A stretch of DNA of 46,482 bases, taken from Candidatus Latescibacterota bacterium (lineage in GTDB: Bacteria > JAAXHH01). The stretch lies in NCBI GenBank assembly GCA_022823465.1, contig JAJEHX010000004.1, forward strand, positions 1-46,482. Reading direction: 5' to 3'. Under the pieces are notes generated by a model. It had not been told where the DNA came from, made no database searches, and saw only the letters and a list, made by a program, of their open reading frames with translations. This document shows, piece after piece, positions 16,864-26,164 of this stretch. The stretch's first letter is position 1, and every line of letters starts with the position of its first letter. Made by a program: the position numbers and the translations under genes.

Positions 16864-19341
16864 ATGAAACTGGATAAGCACTTCATAACGGGCATCCTGC
16901 GCGGCAAGCCGTACCTGGCCGCGACCGTGGTCCTGACGGTAGCGGCGGCGGCGATGACGCAGATGCCCCTCGTGGCTGACCTCGGATTCGAGTTCGCCTT
17001 CCTGACGGCCTTCATCGCCACCTTCGCCGCGGGCCTGATGACCGTCCATCTCGTGGCCGGCTGGCGGTCGGACGGCATGCGGAACCCCCGCATTTCGGTC
17101 CTGCTCGCCCTGCTCTTGGGTCTTTCCCTCTCGACGCTTCTTTTGCCGCTGGCCGTCATGTTCGTCAAAAGCTGGATCAGCGGTTTCTGCAACGTATCCG
17201 AAGGGTTTGCATTCTACCTGCTGCTTCCCGGCATAAGCGTCCTGTGGTCGACCGCCGTCGCGCTGCCCTGCGCGCTGGCGACGAAACGGCGACTGCACGC
17301 CACGCTGCTTTTTCTGGGCGTCATGCTCCTGTCGATCGGCATCAGCCTCTATCGTCTTGCGACCCAGCCGCCCGTCTTCGCCTATAATCCGATCATCGGG
17401 TATTTCCCGGGGCCGATCTACGACGAAGTGGTGGTCATTACCACGACGCTGCTCACCGCCCGGGCCATCGTGCTCGTCAGCGTCCTGGCGATCGCCGCCG
17501 GTCTGAGCGTCTGTTTCGACCCGTCTACCTGGAAGATCCGTCCCGCGCTGTTCCTGAAGATCCGCGGCGGTGGTCCGGACGGTGGCAGCCCGGACGGCGG
17601 CGACCCGAATGGCGGTGGTCCGGACCGCGGCAGCCCGGACGGCGGGCGCGCCACGCCGGCCACGGCCGCCACGCCGGCCACGACGACCATGACAGCTACA
17701 CCGGCCTCGCCAGCCACGTCGATCACGATCGGCATCGTCATGCGGGTGCTGTTCGTGGTGTCCCTTGCTGTGCTGGCGGCGGCCTACGTCTACCGGGCGC
17801 CGCTGGGCATCGTCATCGACCGGGCGCATATCCAGCAGACCCTGGGGGGCCACCGGCAGACAGAACACTTCGACATCTACTACGATCGGAACACCATTAC
17901 GGACTGGAACCTCGAGCTGATCACCCGGGAGCACGAGTATCAGCTCGACCGGGTCATAGGCTACCTCGACGTGCCGCCCCCGTCGACGCGCATCGCGTCG
18001 TACATCTACGCCAGCGCGGACCAGAAGAAAAGGCTCATGGGCGCCCGGCACACGTCCATGGAACGCCCGGGGTCGGATGAAATGCATCTCAACAACGCGT
18101 CCTTTCCCCATCCCGTGCTGAAGCATGAACTGGTGCATGTCGTGTCCGCTTCTTTCGGGAACGCGCTCTATGGCGGCAGCTACTGGATCGGGTTCCACGA
18201 AGGCCTGGCCGAAGCGGTGGACTGGCAGGACGCCCCCATGAACCCGCACGAGTGGAGCCGCGCCATGCGCGAACTAGGCCTCGCACCGCCCCTGGAGAAC
18301 CTGCTGAGCATGACGGGCTTCTGGACGGCCGCGTCCTCGCGCAGCTACACCCTCTGCGGATCTTTCGTCCGCTTCCTGATTGAGCAGTATGGCCTGTCGG
18401 CCTTCAAGCAGGCCTTTCCCGAGGGCGCCGTGGAGGCAGCCTACGGTCGGACGCCCGCGGAATTGATCGCCGAGTGGGAAGCCTTCGTGGATAGCATTCA
18501 ATTACGGGAAGATCAGCTCCGCATCGCCCGCCAGTGGTTCATTCGTCCCGCGATTTTCAGACGGCGCTGTCCCCACGAGGTGGCCGCGCTGAACGACAGG
18601 GCCTGGCAGGCCTACAGGGCGGGCCGGTATTCGGATGCCGTGGGTGATTTCGACCGTGTGCTTGAACTGGAGCCGGAGAACCCCTCGGCCCTGAGAGGTT
18701 TGCTGTACGGGACCTACCGGCTGGAGGACTACGAACGGACCGAATCGGTCGTCGCGCGGATGACCGAACGGGCGGATCAGACTGTCGGGCTGCTGGCGGA
18801 CGCCCACCTGATCCGCGGCGATACGGCCTGGAAGACCGGAAGGACTGACGATGCCAGGCGCAGCTGGGAAACGGTCGTGGACCTGCACGCCTCGGAAGCC
18901 ATGTCGCGCGCCGCGTTCATCCGGCTGGGGGTGCTCGACCGGGAACAGATCCAGGAATCGACCATGGCCTACCTGACGGCCACGCGCGGACAGTGGAGTC
19001 TGGTCGAGGCAGTCCGGGACGCGAGCGATCTCGTGCCCGACTACGGGGCGGGCTACTACCTCACCGGCCGCTGGCTATACCTCTCCAGTTCCTTTGAACA
19101 GGCGTTGACGTATCTGTCGAAAGCCGATGCCCTCGAACTCCCGGGCGAACCCGTTCGGCAGGAAAATCTGCGCCTGGCTGCAATGTCTCATTTCTACTTG
19201 AAGGACTACGAACAGTCAGCCGAGACCTTTGGACGCCTGGCGGCGCTGGCCGGATCAGGCGGCGTGGCCAGGACGTCGGAAGCCTGGATAGACCGATGCC
19301 GTTGGTACCAGGAAACGAAATCGGAAGATCTCACCCGTTAG
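16864..19341 (+). CDS. Membrane-anchored zinc peptidase (peptidase MA-like) with TPR domain
   Basis: 825 residues. The N-terminal ~220 residues contain about six hydrophobic segments. A low-complexity Gly/Asp/Pro linker follows (about 237-262, repeating GGGPDGGSPDGG), then an Ala/Thr/Pro stretch and a further membrane segment (VMRVLFVVSLAVLAAAYVYR, near 300). After it comes a domain with LKHELVHVVSASFG; H421 and H425 form an HExxH zinc site, followed by GFHEGLAEAVDW with the third ligand Glu, as in the gluzincin peptidase MA group. From about 575 on there are tetratricopeptide-like helices (DRAWQAYRAGRYSDAVGDFDRVLELEPENPSALRGLLYG). The catalytic and TPR parts are probably extracytoplasmic. 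AAGG precedes the start at 7-base spacing. The target protein is unknown. Confidence 0.8.
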   Translation: MKLDKHFITGILRGKPYLAATVVLTVAAAAMTQMPLVADLGFEFAFLTAFIATFAAGLMTVHLVAGWRSDGMRNPRISVLLALLLGLSLSTLLLPLAVMFVKSWISGFCNVSEGFAFYLLLPGISVLWSTAVALPCALATKRRLHATLLFLGVMLLSIGISLYRLATQPPVFAYNPIIGYFPGPIYDEVVVITTTLLTARAIVLVSVLAIAAGLSVCFDPSTWKIRPALFLKIRGGGPDGGSPDGGDPNGGGPDRGSPDGGRATPATAATPATTTMTATPASPATSITIGIVMRVLFVVSLAVLAAAYVYRAPLGIVIDRAHIQQTLGGHRQTEHFDIYYDRNTITDWNLELITREHEYQLDRVIGYLDVPPPSTRIASYIYASADQKKRLMGARHTSMERPGSDEMHLNNASFPHPVLKHELVHVVSASFGNALYGGSYWIGFHEGLAEAVDWQDAPMNPHEWSRAMRELGLAPPLENLLSMTGFWTAASSRSYTLCGSFVRFLIEQYGLSAFKQAFPEGAVEAAYGRTPAELIAEWEAFVDSIQLREDQLRIARQWFIRPAIFRRRCPHEVAALNDRAWQAYRAGRYSDAVGDFDRVLELEPENPSALRGLLYGTYRLEDYERTESVVARMTERADQTVGLLADAHLIRGDTAWKTGRTDDARRSWETVVDLHASEAMSRAAFIRLGVLDREQIQESTMAYLTATRGQWSLVEAVRDASDLVPDYGAGYYLTGRWLYLSSSFEQALTYLSKADALELPGEPVRQENLRLAAMSHFYLKDYEQSAETFGRLAALAGSGGVARTSEAWIDRCRWYQETKSEDLTR

Positions 19342-19368
19342 TGTGAAGTGCGGTGCGTTTTGCATCGA

Positions 19369-19437
19369 AAACCCGCAACGGACCCCTCGCAATGAGATGC
19401 CGCGGGGATCATGCGGGTTTGTCGTGCATGCGGGTTT
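19369..19437. repeat. Inverted/direct repeat between convergent genes
   Basis: aaacccgca (19369-19377) is the reverse complement of tgcgggttt, which occurs twice (19412-19420 and 19429-19437). The spacing is long, so this could be a loose bidirectional terminator or a degraded repeat. There is no clear T tract. Confidence 0.35.
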
Positions 19438-19465
19438 GCCAAGTGTCAGGGTGTCGTGACGTCGC

Positions 19466-19984
19466 CTACCATCCCGATATGGACTGGTTCAGGATCTCTT
19501 CGGCCATCTTGTCGATAGCGGCTTCGATGGCCGGCTCCCGGTCGGTTTCCGTACCCGTGTCTATCGCGTAGTCGCCGAAGGTCCGCAGCTGCCTTTCCTC
19601 CCAGATCACTTCCTTCTTGTCCACGGTTTCGAACCGTACGTCCACCACGATCCACAGGCGGACTTCCCGGGCCGTCGTGCCCTCGGAGAACGCCACGGAC
19701 TCCTCCTGTATATCGGTGATCACGCCGATGATCGCCGCGTCCGCCTGCCGTATGCCCACGATCCGGTACTCGCCATTGGTGAGAAACTGCTCAATGACGG
19801 TATCCGTCAGGGTCTCGTGGATCTCCGCCTCCACCGTGGTGTTGTCGAATAAGGGTATGACGATATTTCGAATGTCCCCGGCGCGAGATCCCTGTGAAGT
19901 GGAGTAGTAGCACCCCATGGTCACCATGAGGACGCAAAGAAACGCGATCGGGAAGACGCCCGGGTTATGCCGTAGGCTCATCAT
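19466..19984 (-). CDS. lptE: LptE-family LPS-assembly lipoprotein
   Basis: 172 residues. LptE is the outer-membrane lipoprotein plugged into LptD that helps insert lipopolysaccharide into the outer leaflet. The N-terminus MMSLRHNPGVFPIAFLCVLM ends at VTMGC, a slightly imperfect lipobox with Cys25, followed by YYSTSQG. The body has the expected pattern IRNIVIPLFDNTTVEAEIHETLTDTVIEQF, GEYRIV, ADAAIIGVITDI, WIVVDVRF and a C-terminal helix ending IDKMAEEILNQSISGW. GGAG lies 6 bases before the ATG. It is the third gene of an apparent reverse-strand envelope operon, 28 bp behind the SpoIID-like gene. The match to LptE is by pattern and length. Confidence 0.85.
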   Translation of the reverse strand: MMSLRHNPGVFPIAFLCVLMVTMGCYYSTSQGSRAGDIRNIVIPLFDNTTVEAEIHETLTDTVIEQFLTNGEYRIVGIRQADAAIIGVITDIQEESVAFSEGTTAREVRLWIVVDVRFETVDKKEVIWEERQLRTFGDYAIDTGTETDREPAIEAAIDKMAEEILNQSISGW

Positions 19985-20012
19985 GCCGTTCTCCTGAATG
20001 GGCTGCCGCGCA

Positions 20013-21335
20013 TTAGTACACGCGTTTCAGATCGATGCCGCGATAGTAGTGCTTCAGGATCCTGTCGTACTTGTACCCTTGTCCGGCCATGCCGATGGCG
20101 CCCATCTGGCACATGCCGATGCCATGGCCATATCCGCCGCCTTCCGCCACGATGGTGTTCTGCCTGAACTTCAGGTCGAACTTCGTACTGCGTAGCAGCG
20201 GCTGTCCCCGGACGGGCCGGCGCAAAGCGGAACGTATCTTGTCGCCGCGCAGCGTCGTCGTCCCGTGATTCGATTTGATCTCGAGCAACCGAACGCGCCC
20301 GCTCGGGGATCGTTGTTTTATGCTGATGTCGCGAAGAGAAAACTCGCCCGTCTTGCGTGGGTCCAGGCCTGGCAGCCTCGTCGCCAGGATGTTCTCAAGC
20401 GTATTCTTTTTCCATTCCACGCGCCATGTATATACCGGCGAATGCCTGCAGAAGTCAGCGCTTCCCCGGTCCCGGTCCTGCACGCCGCGTAGATACGGTA
20501 CGGCGGCGCCCCCCCAGGCGTCCTCAATGGATTCGGTTCTGCCCGCGCAGGTCGAGGAGTAATGGGCGGCGATCGGTTTGCCTTTGTAGGTAGCGATCAT
20601 CCCCCGGGTTTCCGCAATCGCCCGGTCGGCGACCGACCATTCCGCGGCGTAGCCGTGATATACCTGGTCGGCGACGGTACCGTACAGATCGAACCCCAGG
20701 TCTTTGCGTCTGCCCAGGTTCGACACCGTGTAGGTCCGGGCTGCTACCGCCTGGGCCTTCAACGCCTCGATGCCGGATTCCTTCAGCTTGCCGATTTCAG
20801 GGGGGACGACCCCGCGGAGGTAATTCTCCAGGTCGAGGATGTTCACGACCGTCAACTTGCCGTTCTTGTTCGAAACCACTTCCATCGAACCGCGGTACGT
20901 CCTGTCCGTAACTTTGATGCGTCCTTCCCGCGCGGTCGGGGTTACCTGGATCGGACCGGTATACAGCCCCTGGGCGCCGCCGCCTGGAGCGGACACGTCG
21001 ATCCACGCGCCTTTCGCCTGCATTTTCCACATCTGGCCGGAAGACGACGTGCCGATCACTTCGCCGCTGGACCGGTCGACGACTTTAAAGCCGCCCGTTC
21101 CGGTGAGGCTGGCCGAGTCCCTGTTCACGAGCAGACCGATCCGGATCACGGGGAGTTGGTCGGGCTGAAAGACCCTTGAAGGCTCGGACGGCACGGGCGG
21201 AGCCGGTCGCCCTGAAGGCGTGGTTGGGAGCGGTCTGGACGGGTCGGTTTGACCTGAAGGCGTGGACGGGAGCGGCCTGCCGGCACAGCCGGACAGGACC
21301 AGGAACAAAGCAAAAACCGGGATCCACGCGAACAT
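20013..21335 (-). CDS. SpoIID/LytB domain lipoprotein
   Basis: About 440 residues. SpoIID-type domains are lytic transglycosylases or activators that cleave peptidoglycan glycan strands lacking stem peptides. Start placed at 21335 so that MFAWIPVFALFLVLSGC forms a short lipoprotein signal with a perfect LSGC lipobox. The frame remains open to an ATG at 21461 that has a better ribosome binding site (GGAG) but would add 42 non-signal residues. After a Pro/Ser linker with a repeated phrase (RPLPSTPSGQ, RPLPTTPSGR), the domain shows VVNILDLENYLRGVVPPEIG, LKAQAVAARTY, AAHYSSTCAGRTESIEDAWGG and the ending GHGIGMCQMGAIGMAGQG. The catalytic-type Glu in PPEIG is present. It lies between anmK and lptE in one operon. 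Confidence 0.9.
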   Translation of the reverse strand: MFAWIPVFALFLVLSGCAGRPLPSTPSGQTDPSRPLPTTPSGRPAPPVPSEPSRVFQPDQLPVIRIGLLVNRDSASLTGTGGFKVVDRSSGEVIGTSSSGQMWKMQAKGAWIDVSAPGGGAQGLYTGPIQVTPTAREGRIKVTDRTYRGSMEVVSNKNGKLTVVNILDLENYLRGVVPPEIGKLKESGIEALKAQAVAARTYTVSNLGRRKDLGFDLYGTVADQVYHGYAAEWSVADRAIAETRGMIATYKGKPIAAHYSSTCAGRTESIEDAWGGAAVPYLRGVQDRDRGSADFCRHSPVYTWRVEWKKNTLENILATRLPGLDPRKTGEFSLRDISIKQRSPSGRVRLLEIKSNHGTTTLRGDKIRSALRRPVRGQPLLRSTKFDLKFRQNTIVAEGGGYGHGIGMCQMGAIGMAGQGYKYDRILKHYYRGIDLKRVY

Positions 21336-21486
21336 CCCGTGGATCCGTAGCGGGGGCCCGGGGGTTCGAACCGGTAGGCCGCAGAGCCGTACCGGGACAC
21401 CGAGGATTCGCAATTCGGTGTTCTCCCTGTCTACCACTTTATCTGTCACGCGCGAGTGCATTGAAGGTTCTCCGCTTCATTCTTTA

Positions 21487-22737
21487 TCAACCGGGCAGGC
21501 ATATCTTCCCCAGTACGGCCGGCCGGTCTGCTCCCGTCGCCCCCGGCAGACTGCCTGGCCGGGCCCGGACGGTCTGGTGGGCGAGTATCGCAAAGGCCAC
21601 GGCTTCCTTGGCGTCCGACGAAAGTCCATGATCATCCGACGTCGTCACCTCGACGGGGGACAGGTCCTGGGCGAGCCGTTCGCGCAGGAAACCGTTTTTT
21701 GCGCCGCCTCCGCTCACGATCACTTCGTCCAGGCGCGTGACCACGGGTTCGACGAACCGGCGGCACGCGTCCTTTATGGAACGAACGGTGATTTCCGTGG
21801 CGGTCGCAAGCAGATCTTCGGCCTTGAGCCCGGCCTCCCGGCCAGCGCGGACCAGGGATTCCGCACAGGGGCCGCCGAACAACTCCCTTCCCGTGGACTT
21901 GGGCGGCGTTCGTCCGAAGTAGGGCATGGACAGCACGTTTTCCACGAGTGCTTCGGAGGTTGTTCCACGCCGGGCGCCCGCGCCGTTCCGATCCATGGTC
22001 TGTCCTGTTTCCATCCAGGCAACGGCGTCGATCAGCATGTTGGCCGGACCGGTATCGAAGGCCATGACATCCCCGGGTTTCGGGTCCGCGGGCAGCACCG
22101 TGAGGTTCGCGATGCCTCCCAGGTTCAGGAGACCCCGCGCCCTGCCAGGATGCTTGAAGAGCAGGTAGTCCACGTAGGGTACGAGCGGGGCGCCCTGACC
22201 GCCCCGTGCCACATCCGCTGTGCGGAAATCGCCGACCGTCACCACGCCGGTGCGCTGTGCGATCACCGAAGGATCGCCGATCTGTAGCGTCGCTCCCGTT
22301 TTCACGCCGAATCGCGCTACCCGTTCGGGGAGATGGTAGACCGTCTGGCCATGGGACCCGATCAGGTCGACCTCCGCCATGGGCAACCCGGCGGATTCCG
22401 CCACGATGGCCGCCGCCCGGGCAAAGAGCTCGCCCAGTTCGAAATGCAGGCGGCTGAGTTCGTCGATTCTGCCAGACTCCGGATCGGAAACCTCCATCAC
22501 CCGGTCGCGCAGGCCGGGCGGAAAGTCGATCGTATCGAAGCCGAGCACGTCCGGGAAAAGTCCATCGTCTTTTTCGTTCTTTTCGTCCTTTTCGCGCAAG
22601 TGTATCAATGCGGCGTCGATCCCATCGGCCGACGTTCCCGACATCAGTCCGATGATCCGGCGGTCCTGGACGGTCTGGAATCCTGATAACACAGTAGTAT
22701 TGCCTCGAGCGTTGCCTCGCGTGGCTGCTTCGGTCAT
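21487..22737 (-). CDS. anmK: Anhydro-N-acetylmuramic acid kinase AnmK
   Basis: AnmK phosphorylates and opens 1,6-anhydro-MurNAc released from peptidoglycan, giving MurNAc-6-phosphate for recycling. Signatures: IIGLMSGTSADGIDAALIHL near the N-terminus (the SGTSxDGID phosphate motif), GSHGQTVYHLPE, GDFRTADVARGGQGAPLVPYVDYLLF, LNLGGIAN and VSGGGAKNGFLRERLAQDL. About 416 residues from ATG 22737, somewhat longer than the usual ~370-390. A later GTG before the motif LSGFQTVQDRR is a possible alternative. The frame is open to 23016, but that part is repeat-derived and unlike the family. It is the first gene of the anmK-spoIID-lptE operon. No murQ is seen in the window. Confidence 0.93.
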   Translation of the reverse strand: MTEAATRGNARGNTTVLSGFQTVQDRRIIGLMSGTSADGIDAALIHLREKDEKNEKDDGLFPDVLGFDTIDFPPGLRDRVMEVSDPESGRIDELSRLHFELGELFARAAAIVAESAGLPMAEVDLIGSHGQTVYHLPERVARFGVKTGATLQIGDPSVIAQRTGVVTVGDFRTADVARGGQGAPLVPYVDYLLFKHPGRARGLLNLGGIANLTVLPADPKPGDVMAFDTGPANMLIDAVAWMETGQTMDRNGAGARRGTTSEALVENVLSMPYFGRTPPKSTGRELFGGPCAESLVRAGREAGLKAEDLLATATEITVRSIKDACRRFVEPVVTRLDEVIVSGGGAKNGFLRERLAQDLSPVEVTTSDDHGLSSDAKEAVAFAILAHQTVRARPGSLPGATGADRPAVLGKICLPG

Positions 22738-22765
22738 TGGCCGTCTACTCGTCTCAGCCGCCGAA

Positions 22766-23053
22766 ATTGTCGCCGAATATGCCCCGGTCACCGAATCGGC
22801 TGAAACGCGGCCCAGTCGCCGAACTCGCTGAAACATGGTCCGAGTCGCCGGATTTGCTGCTGAAATATGGCCCGCTGGCCGCCAGATGTCAAGCCGGTTG
22901 GCGCGGCCCGCGACGGCGTCGGGACGATCCTCCGAACCGGCACCCGGACCACCCCTGGCGGCTCTCGTACAACGCCTAGCCGGCGCCCGTACAACGCCGC
23001 GCCGGTGCACGGACAATGCCGCGCCGGTGCCAGGACAACCCCACTACGGCGTC
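22766..23053. repeat. Two adjacent degenerate tandem arrays in the divergent anmK / NHL-protein gap
   Basis: Array A (22766-22885) contains imperfect units of about 28-32 bp beginning gctgaaa (22799, 22827, 22859). Array B (22966-23053) is exactly four 22-bp units: cgtacaacgcctagccggcg.. at 22966, then 22988, 23010 and 23032, with units 2 and 3 nearly identical. Together they fill most of the 465-base gap 22738-23202. The frames open across them have no recognisable protein content. Promoters for both divergent genes must lie within or beside them. Confidence 0.75.
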
Positions 23054-23202
23054 TGGACTCCCTCCTCGCATTCGAAAATCCGTTGCCAAATGGCGTCTGT
23101 ATCGTATTATAGCCGGATAACGTCACATTGATGATTTTGCTTCCGGTTCTGCCTGCGCAAGGTTGAAACCACGTTCTACTATCACGCAAAGCGAGGATAC
23201 CC

Positions 23203-24243
23203 ATGAAACTTACGACAAGGTTCCGATGGATTGTCTATACGGTCGCCGCCGCGCTGATCACCACGTTCCAAGGCTCCGCGACGGCCCAGAACCACGCACC
23301 GAATCCGTATACCACGGTGGAAGGCATATGGGGCAAGTTAGGGGGGGACAGGACCTGGGGCGCCACGAGCGCGGTCTTCCCCGCCCAGGACGGAAGCGGC
23401 AACATCTGGGTGGCCGAAAGATGCGGCCAGAACCTCTGCGCCGGGCGAGAAGACGTGCCGCCGATCCTCCTCTTCGACAGCGACGGCAATCTGCTGAAGA
23501 GCTTCGGCGCGGGCCTGTTCGTCTGGCCCCACGGCATCTTCGTGGATCCGGAGAACAACGTCTGGGTGACGGACGCCCGGGGCGGTGAGGGCATAGGACA
23601 CCAGGTGCACAAGTTCAGCGAGGACGGGGAACTGCTGATGAGCCTCGGCGTGGCCGGTGTCGCCGGTGAAGGTGAAACCATTTTCAATGCGCCTTCCGAC
23701 GTCCTCGTGGCGCCCGACGGCAACATTTTCGTGGCGGACGGCCACGGGTCCGGCGGAAACAACCGCATCGTCAAGCTGGCGCCGGACGGATCGTTCATCA
23801 AGGCCTGGGGCAAGACAGGCAAGGAGGACGGTGAACTACGGGATCCCCATGCCCTGGCCATGGACTCCCAGGGCCGCCTGTTCGTAGGCGACCGGGGCAA
23901 CGCCCGGCTCCAGATCTTCGATCAGGAGGGCGAGCACATCGCCACCTGGACCCAGTTCGGCCGGCCGAGCGGCCTCTTCATCACCGCGGACGACATGCTC
24001 TACAGCGCCGACTCCGAGTCCAACGCGACGTGGGGCGCCAATCCCGGTTGGAAGCGGGGAATCCGCATCGGCAGCATCAGGGACGGCGGCTTCGTTTCGG
24101 CCTTCATCCCCGATCCCGTGGTGGACGCCGATAACGCCGGAACGACCGGCGCGGAAGGCGTTGCCGTGGATGCCATGGGCAACGTGTACGGCGCGGAAGT
24201 CGGGCCCCGCATGTTAAGAAAATACCTCATAACCGGGGAGTAG
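23203..24243 (+). CDS. Exported NHL-repeat beta-propeller protein
   Basis: 346 residues with a signal peptide (MKLTTRFRWIVYTVAAALIT..GSATAQ) and GAGG 8 bases before the ATG. The mature protein is built from NHL-type blades, each with GxxxVDxxGNxxVaDrgNxRIqkF-like spacing: GIFVDPENNVWVTDARG, PSDVLVAPDGNIFVADGHG, PHALAMDSQGRLFVGDRGNARLQIFDQEGE and AEGVAVDAMGNVYGAEVGP. Similar propellers occur in peptidyl-alpha-hydroxyglycine amidating lyases and in many secreted proteins of unknown role. The amidating-lyase ligand set was not checked, so no enzymatic claim is made. The CGQNLC pair early on could be a disulfide. It is monocistronic with a strong terminator. Confidence 0.85.
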   Translation: MKLTTRFRWIVYTVAAALITTFQGSATAQNHAPNPYTTVEGIWGKLGGDRTWGATSAVFPAQDGSGNIWVAERCGQNLCAGREDVPPILLFDSDGNLLKSFGAGLFVWPHGIFVDPENNVWVTDARGGEGIGHQVHKFSEDGELLMSLGVAGVAGEGETIFNAPSDVLVAPDGNIFVADGHGSGGNNRIVKLAPDGSFIKAWGKTGKEDGELRDPHALAMDSQGRLFVGDRGNARLQIFDQEGEHIATWTQFGRPSGLFITADDMLYSADSESNATWGANPGWKRGIRIGSIRDGGFVSAFIPDPVVDADNAGTTGAEGVAVDAMGNVYGAEVGPRMLRKYLITGE

Positions 24244-24283
24244 CCGCACCGATCTCCGATTCTGTGAATGGATGAGCCGGATA

Positions 24284-24318
24284 GCCGGCCGTGGCCCTGT
24301 GCTGCGGCCGGCATTTTT
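24284..24318 (+). terminator. Rho-independent terminator after the NHL-repeat gene
   Basis: A perfect 8-bp stem, gccggccg (24284-24291) with cggccggc (24305-24312), 13-nt loop, followed by attttt (24313-24318). It lies 41 bp after the stop at 24243. Confidence 0.9.
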
Positions 24319-24351
24319 GTGGAGTGGCCCGCAGTGCTTCGCGGTCGTTCT

Positions 24352-26130
24352 CTACTCTTCCTCGTACAGCGCCTCTCCCCGGCTCAGCCGCAGCGCGATC
24401 TGCGCGGTCTGGTTGAGGGCCCGCTGCGTCGGGGCGTGGGCGGCGAGATACCGGGCCGTGGCGATCAGCACGTGGTCGGCCGCGGCGCTTCCCTGCATTC
24501 CCTGAAGTTCCTCGTACTGGCGAATGCCCGCCTCCAGCATCTGGAAGCTGTGGAACTCGGCGTCCTCCCGCAGCAGCGAGACCGCCAGCGTGCGGAACAG
24601 CCGGTCCACCGGGTGCCCGTCGGCCAGGTAGCGATAGACCAGCCGGGCGGCCGGTTCCACCTGCTGCTGCGTATCCAGTTCGGTCAGAAAGGCGCCGAGT
24701 ATATCGTCGGTCTCCCCGGCCAGATCGGCGGTGGTCTTCTCATCCGGCAACCGCGCGGGCGGCACGTTGAGGAAGCGGTCCAGGTACACGGCCATGGCGC
24801 CGTGAAATACGCCGCGGACCAGTTCGGGCGAACCCGTCCGTTTCAGGGCCTGGTGCAGGGCGTTGGCATAGGTGAAGGTGTGCAGCACCGTGATCCAGTC
24901 GCCGAACTCGTTCTGGGTGTGGAAGCGGGCGATGCGCAGTGCGGCGGCGTAGGTGACCGCCTGGCTGAGCTGCAGCGGCGTCATGCCTTCGCGAAGGCGG
25001 ACCAGCATGGCGTCCACCGTGGCCTGGGGATCATCCCCGAGGATCACTTCGGCCAATGCTTCGGGACCCTCCCAGGCGTGACCGTTCGACGTCGAGGCCA
25101 TGGCGCCGGGCAACGCGTCGTTCGCCCCGCGCAGGATGGCCGCCAGGTCGACGGGGTGGCGCCATGCGTTGGTCTCCTCCCCGCGTTGCGCCGCGCATAG
25201 CTGGCGCACCGTGCTGGGCAGTACTTCCGCCGCGTGCTCCCAGCCGATGTGGTCCAGCAGTTCCGTGGACTTGTTGATGAAATCCGCGACGTGGCCGCCG
25301 TCCAGGAACACGTGGTCCGTGGCGGCGGACATCATCATGTCGACGAGCAGCGCGGGTTCGCTGTCCATGGACACGGCGGTGAGCAGGCACCGCGTGGCGC
25401 CGTCCGTATCGCGCACCTCCACGAAGCGGCGGAACCAGCGCTTCAGCTGCTGGACCGACAGGTTTTCGGTATCCAGCGGTTGCAGGTCGAACCTCGGCGG
25501 CTCACCGTTGCTGTCGCGGGCCACGTGCGTCAGTCCCTGGTAGAGCGGCAGGATCTGCTCGTCCTTCGGCAGGTATCCGCACAGGTTGGTCATGGCGGTC
25601 AGGATGGTCAGGCCAGGCCCCCATCCGGCCGATCGGTACCGCACCCCGTACCGGCCGCCGGTCCCGGCGATATCCTTGTAGGACACGCCGGATTTCAGCA
25701 GGGCGATCACCGCCTTGGCGTTCACCAGCGAGATGTTCTGCTCCAGGCCTTCCCTGAGGCGGTTGCGCCAGTATTCCGCATCTCCGGACCGGTCCCGCGA
25801 ACCCGATACCCACACGTCGCCGTTCCGTATCTCCACCGCGAACACCGGCACGTCGTCGGCAAAGAGGTCGAAGGTGCAGCCGCTCTCCAGGTCGAAGTCC
25901 GCGTGATGCCAGTGACAGGTCAGGATGCCATCCTTGATCGTGCCCCGATGCAGCGGGAAGCCCATGTGGGGGCAGCGATTGTCCACGGCGTGGACCTGTC
26001 CCTCGCCGTGATGGAACACGGCGATCGGCCCGTCGTTGCCGCTGACGACGATGCTGCCCTTTTCCTTGAGTTCGTCCATCGAAGCGACCCGGATCGGATC
26101 GCGCAAGACCGTCTTCGAGGTGCTGTCCAT
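24352..26130 (-). CDS. Rieske [2Fe-2S] protein with large helical C-terminal domain
   Basis: 592 residues. The N-terminal Rieske domain (about 10-110) has both cluster motifs: C53-P-H55 in RCPHMGFPLH and C72-H-W-H75 in LTCHWHHADF, so it binds a [2Fe-2S] cluster with two Cys and two His. The remaining ~450 residues are mostly helical with no recognised catalytic motif. They include His-rich phrases (WEHAAEVLP, NGHAWEG, ARFHTQNEFGDWITVLHTFTYANALHQAL) that could bind metal or substrate. Start at 26130, with GAGGAGA upstream; the frame is open to 26196. It faces a SufR-like regulator across a very AT-rich gap, so Fe-S-linked regulation is plausible. It may be an oxygenase-related or electron-transfer fusion; the reaction is unknown. 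Confidence 0.8.
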   Translation of the reverse strand: MDSTSKTVLRDPIRVASMDELKEKGSIVVSGNDGPIAVFHHGEGQVHAVDNRCPHMGFPLHRGTIKDGILTCHWHHADFDLESGCTFDLFADDVPVFAVEIRNGDVWVSGSRDRSGDAEYWRNRLREGLEQNISLVNAKAVIALLKSGVSYKDIAGTGGRYGVRYRSAGWGPGLTILTAMTNLCGYLPKDEQILPLYQGLTHVARDSNGEPPRFDLQPLDTENLSVQQLKRWFRRFVEVRDTDGATRCLLTAVSMDSEPALLVDMMMSAATDHVFLDGGHVADFINKSTELLDHIGWEHAAEVLPSTVRQLCAAQRGEETNAWRHPVDLAAILRGANDALPGAMASTSNGHAWEGPEALAEVILGDDPQATVDAMLVRLREGMTPLQLSQAVTYAAALRIARFHTQNEFGDWITVLHTFTYANALHQALKRTGSPELVRGVFHGAMAVYLDRFLNVPPARLPDEKTTADLAGETDDILGAFLTELDTQQQVEPAARLVYRYLADGHPVDRLFRTLAVSLLREDAEFHSFQMLEAGIRQYEELQGMQGSAAADHVLIATARYLAAHAPTQRALNQTAQIALRLSRGEALYEEE

Positions 26131-26164
26131 GATGTATCTCCTCGGGCTGCGATGTTTGTGCGTT

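Noticed and set aside
16579-18249. 556-codon reverse-strand open frame
   Set aside because: It covers the 18-bp array and is antisense to the membrane peptidase; the low-complexity Arg/Gly translation is typical of a GC-rich shadow.
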